Positions 5,421 through 6,898 of a DNA stretch of 6,898 bases are shown one piece after another. A program made the position numbers and the translations under genes. Where the stretch lies: the NCBI GenBank assembly GCA_016213985.1, contig JACRPJ010000103.1, positions 1 to 6,898 on the forward strand, in the 5' to 3' direction. This stretch comes from Candidatus Woesearchaeota archaeon. GTDB lineage: Archaea; Nanobdellota; Nanobdellia; Woesearchaeales; GW2011-AR9. The notes under the pieces are model-generated. The model had not been told where the DNA came from, made no database searches, and worked only from the letters and a program-made list of their open reading frames with translations. How positions within the stretch are numbered: position 1 is the first letter of the stretch; each line of letters begins with the position of its first letter.

Positions 5421-5555
5421 ATGAAAAAACTACATGGACGAAGGAAGCGAAAGTTTGGAATAGGAACACATTTATGCGGTGCCAAGAAATTGAAAGATAT
5501 CAGAAGAAAAGCCACTCATCGCTATGTAAAGTTGTTACAAAAAAGAAGCTTTTGA
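5421..5555 (+). CDS. 44-aa very basic small protein, function unknown
   Basis: The frame MKKLHGRRKRKFGIGTHLCG continues to RKATHRYVKLLQKRSF and a TGA stop. Of 44 residues, 17 are Lys or Arg and only one is acidic (D26); there is a single Cys (19) and three His. Such composition is typical of ribosomal or rRNA-binding small proteins, and the neighbours elp3 and dphB both serve translation. I could not match it to a known ribosomal family (L37e, L39e, L40e, L41e and S30e do not fit), so no function is assigned. Support for expression comes from a TATA box at exactly the spacing seen for other genes here. It ends 24 bases before dphB and could be cotranscribed with it. Confidence 0.7.
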   Translation: MKKLHGRRKRKFGIGTHLCGAKKLKDIRRKATHRYVKLLQKRSF

Positions 5556-5573
5556 TTAAAAAAATATTTTTAA
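5556..5573 (+). promoter_or_regulatory. AT-only stretch before dphB, possible promoter or termination signal
   Basis: Eighteen consecutive A/T bases, nearly palindromic (TTAAAAAAATA then TTTTTAA), fill most of the 24-base gap. A TATA box starting here would be centred only about 20-22 bases before ATG 5580, shorter than elsewhere. The T5 run could end the 44-aa transcript. No Shine-Dalgarno site is visible for dphB. Confidence 0.3.
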
Positions 5574-5579
5574 GAGCAT

Positions 5580-6338
5580 ATGACCTTATATCTAATTGGT
5601 TTAGGATTAGGGGATGAGAAAGACATTACACTGAGAGGACTAGAGGCAGTTAGGAATTGTGACCAAGTTTACTTAGATAATTATACCTCAGTGCTACAAT
5701 GTTCAGTATTCCAACTAGAAAAACTTTATGGAAAGAAAATTATCCTTGCCAATAGGGAGATGAGTGAGCAAGGAGCAGAAAAAATCATCGGTGAGGCAAA
5801 TAAGAAAGAGGTTGCTTTTCTAGTGGTGGGAGATCCTATGTCCGCTACCACCCACATTGAACTATTCCGCCTGGCTAAAGAAAAAAAAGTCCCGGTTAAG
5901 GTGATACATAATGCCTCAGTCCTGACTGCAGTGGGAGTTACCGGGCTGCAATTGTACAAACTAGGCAAAATTACTTCCATTCCCTTTCCCGAAGAACAGC
6001 CAGGATTAGAGACACCGTATAAGGTGCTCAAAGAAAATATGAAAATGGGGCTACATACTTTATTTCTGCTGGACTTGAAGCCCCAGCAGAATAAATTCCT
6101 GACCATCAATAAAGCATTAGAGATTCTCGAGCATATTGAAGAACACCAAAAAGAAAAAATCATCTCCGAAGAGACTTTAGTAGTAGGTTGTGCGCGGCTC
6201 GGCAGTGAAGAAGCCACGATTAAAAAGGGAAAGCTGAAAAAGATAAAAGAAACGGACTTTGGAAAGCCACCTTTCTGCCTGATTATCCCGGGAAAAATGC
6301 ACTTCCTCGAGGAAGAGATGCTGGAGCTGTGGGAATAG
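5580..6338 (+). CDS. dphB: Diphthine synthase
   Basis: This 252-aa SAM-dependent methyltransferase of the tetrapyrrole-methylase (TP-methylase) fold trimethylates the modified histidine of elongation factor 2 in diphthamide synthesis. The N-terminus LYLIGLGLGDEKDITLRGLE (3-22) is the family hallmark. It is followed by YLDNYTS (31-37), the SAM-binding VVGDPMSATTH (82-92), HNASVLTAVGVTGLQLYKLG (110-129) and LLDLKP (163-168). The C-terminal domain contains VVGCARLGSEE (201-211) and PPFCLIIPG (230-238). Length is normal for archaeal DphB, so it looks complete and active. Its presence implies that this organism makes diphthamide, with Dph2 and Dph6 expected elsewhere. The stop is TAG. The start ATG 5580 agrees with the family N-terminus. 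Confidence 0.95.
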   Translation: MTLYLIGLGLGDEKDITLRGLEAVRNCDQVYLDNYTSVLQCSVFQLEKLYGKKIILANREMSEQGAEKIIGEANKKEVAFLVVGDPMSATTHIELFRLAKEKKVPVKVIHNASVLTAVGVTGLQLYKLGKITSIPFPEEQPGLETPYKVLKENMKMGLHTLFLLDLKPQQNKFLTINKALEILEHIEEHQKEKIISEETLVVGCARLGSEEATIKKGKLKKIKETDFGKPPFCLIIPGKMHFLEEEMLELWE

Positions 6339-6362
6339 AATAGCACGGAGAAAGACAAATAA

Positions 6363-6372
6363 TGTATATACA
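6363..6372. promoter_or_regulatory. Ten-base palindrome upstream of the endopeptidase promoter
   Basis: TGTATATACA is a perfect palindrome four bases before the likely TATA box. It could be a dimeric regulator site, or chance in AT-rich sequence. Confidence 0.25.
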
Positions 6373-6375
6373 CAA

Positions 6376-6384
6376 TTAATATAA
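6376..6384 (+). promoter_or_regulatory. TATA box of the endopeptidase-like gene
   Basis: TTAATATAA is centred about 29 bases before ATG 6409, consistent with a leaderless or nearly leaderless transcript. The preceding gene dphB ends 70 bases upstream of the ATG. Confidence 0.5.
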
Positions 6385-6408
6385 GCCTCAGCTCAACCCC
6401 TTTCCAGG

Positions 6409-6898
6409 ATGAGAGCATTATTTCCCACGAGCGGGATTGTCACAGTGCTGCTTACTTCCTATCTTAGGCTTAGTGCTCCTTCCTACGATAAAGATTTTCC
6501 ACCTCCAATGGTACATTCATTCAACTCTTCTTCTCCTCATTTTGCTGCCAGCGTTTCTCTTCTCTCCTCGGATCCTTTGGAGATGAAAGTAGAAAAGCTG
6601 GAGGTATTTCCCCCGCTGCGGATTATCGCTCCAAAAGAGCCTTCCGAAGCCATAGGGCACCCGGCTCATGGCCGCCTGAAAAACGGAGTTAAACTAGAGG
6701 AAACTAAATTCCTCAAAGTTAACCGGCCAAGCCATAGTTATGCCACTTCAGACTTAGTAAATATTCTTACTGACACAGCGGCAAATATTTATGATCAATA
6801 CACCATAAATGGAATTGGTCCACAATTAAATGTTTACGATTTAAGCCGGGAAAAAGGAGGAAGACTCAAACCCCATATTAGCCATGGTAATGGACTAG
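6409..6898 (+). CDS. Probable exported MepA-like murein endopeptidase (M74/LAS type), N-terminal part
   Basis: The frame is open for 163 codons to the right edge. Residues 1-22 form a short basic start and a hydrophobic stretch (ALFPTSGIVTVLLTSY), a weak signal peptide. A low-complexity Pro/Ser linker follows (about 25-55). From about residue 83 the sequence follows bacterial MepA: GHPAHGRLKNGVKLEE (83-98), FLKVNRP, the YATSDLVNIL segment (111-120), an LNVYDLS..KGGRL region (140-152), and HISHGNGL (156-163). The last matches the HxSHQxGLDxD zinc motif of E. coli MepA up to the edge, where the next base (g) can begin the Asp codon. MepA cleaves peptide cross-links of murein; archaea lack murein, so the target is unknown. 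The zinc-ligand aspartate and the C-terminal half lie outside the window. Confidence 0.65.
   Translation, partial: MRALFPTSGIVTVLLTSYLRLSAPSYDKDFPPPMVHSFNSSSPHFAASVSLLSSDPLEMKVEKLEVFPPLRIIAPKEPSEAIGHPAHGRLKNGVKLEETKFLKVNRPSHSYATSDLVNILTDTAANIYDQYTINGIGPQLNVYDLSREKGGRLKPHISHGNGL

Noticed and set aside
5726..6418. Long minus-strand open frame (230 codons) opposite dphB
   Set aside because: It is antisense to a clear DphB, has a Ser/Phe-rich low-complexity translation typical of a shadow frame, and matches no family I know.

Overview
The window is archaeal. It encodes ribosomal protein L21e, RNA polymerase subunit Rpb4/RpoF, a DUF655 (COG1491) protein, an archaeal-type Elp3, diphthine synthase DphB and a DHH phosphoesterase. 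Most genes are preceded by a TATA box centred about 24-32 bases before the start codon, which fits leaderless or nearly leaderless archaeal transcripts. Compact genes, several unrecognised small proteins and an archaeal murein-endopeptidase-like gene suggest a DPANN-type lineage (Woesearchaeota/Pacearchaeota-like). That placement is inference and was not tested by phylogeny.

Layout. 1-135 (minus): N-terminus of an unknown membrane protein running off the left edge. 179-607 (minus): an unrecognised protein whose frame is interrupted by one in-frame amber codon at 542-544. 672-1700 (minus): DHH/DHHA1 phosphoesterase. 1779-2177 (plus): a helical 132-aa protein of unknown function, divergent from the DHH gene. 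2178-2349: a highly structured intergenic stretch between two convergent genes, with nested inverted repeats and a strong 47-base hairpin. 2350-3649 (minus): the conserved archaeal block L21e - Rpb4 - DUF655. 3704-5395 (plus): elp3, divergent from L21e and sharing one palindromic TATA box with it. 5421-5555: a 44-aa very basic protein with its own promoter. 5580-6338: dphB. 6409 to the right edge: the N-terminal 163 codons of a probable exported MepA-like (M74/LAS type) murein endopeptidase.

Functionally the centre is a translation and transcription neighbourhood: ribosome (L21e), RNA polymerase stalk (Rpb4), tRNA wobble-uridine modification (Elp3), and EF2 diphthamide synthesis (DphB). The 44-aa basic protein is plausibly ribosome- or RNA-associated by composition and context. 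The flanks hold the accessory or unknown genes. The most notable items are the amber-interrupted frame, a peptidoglycan-hydrolase-like gene in an archaeon, the structured element at 2178-2343, the shared palindromic TATA box and the unannotated-size 44-aa gene.
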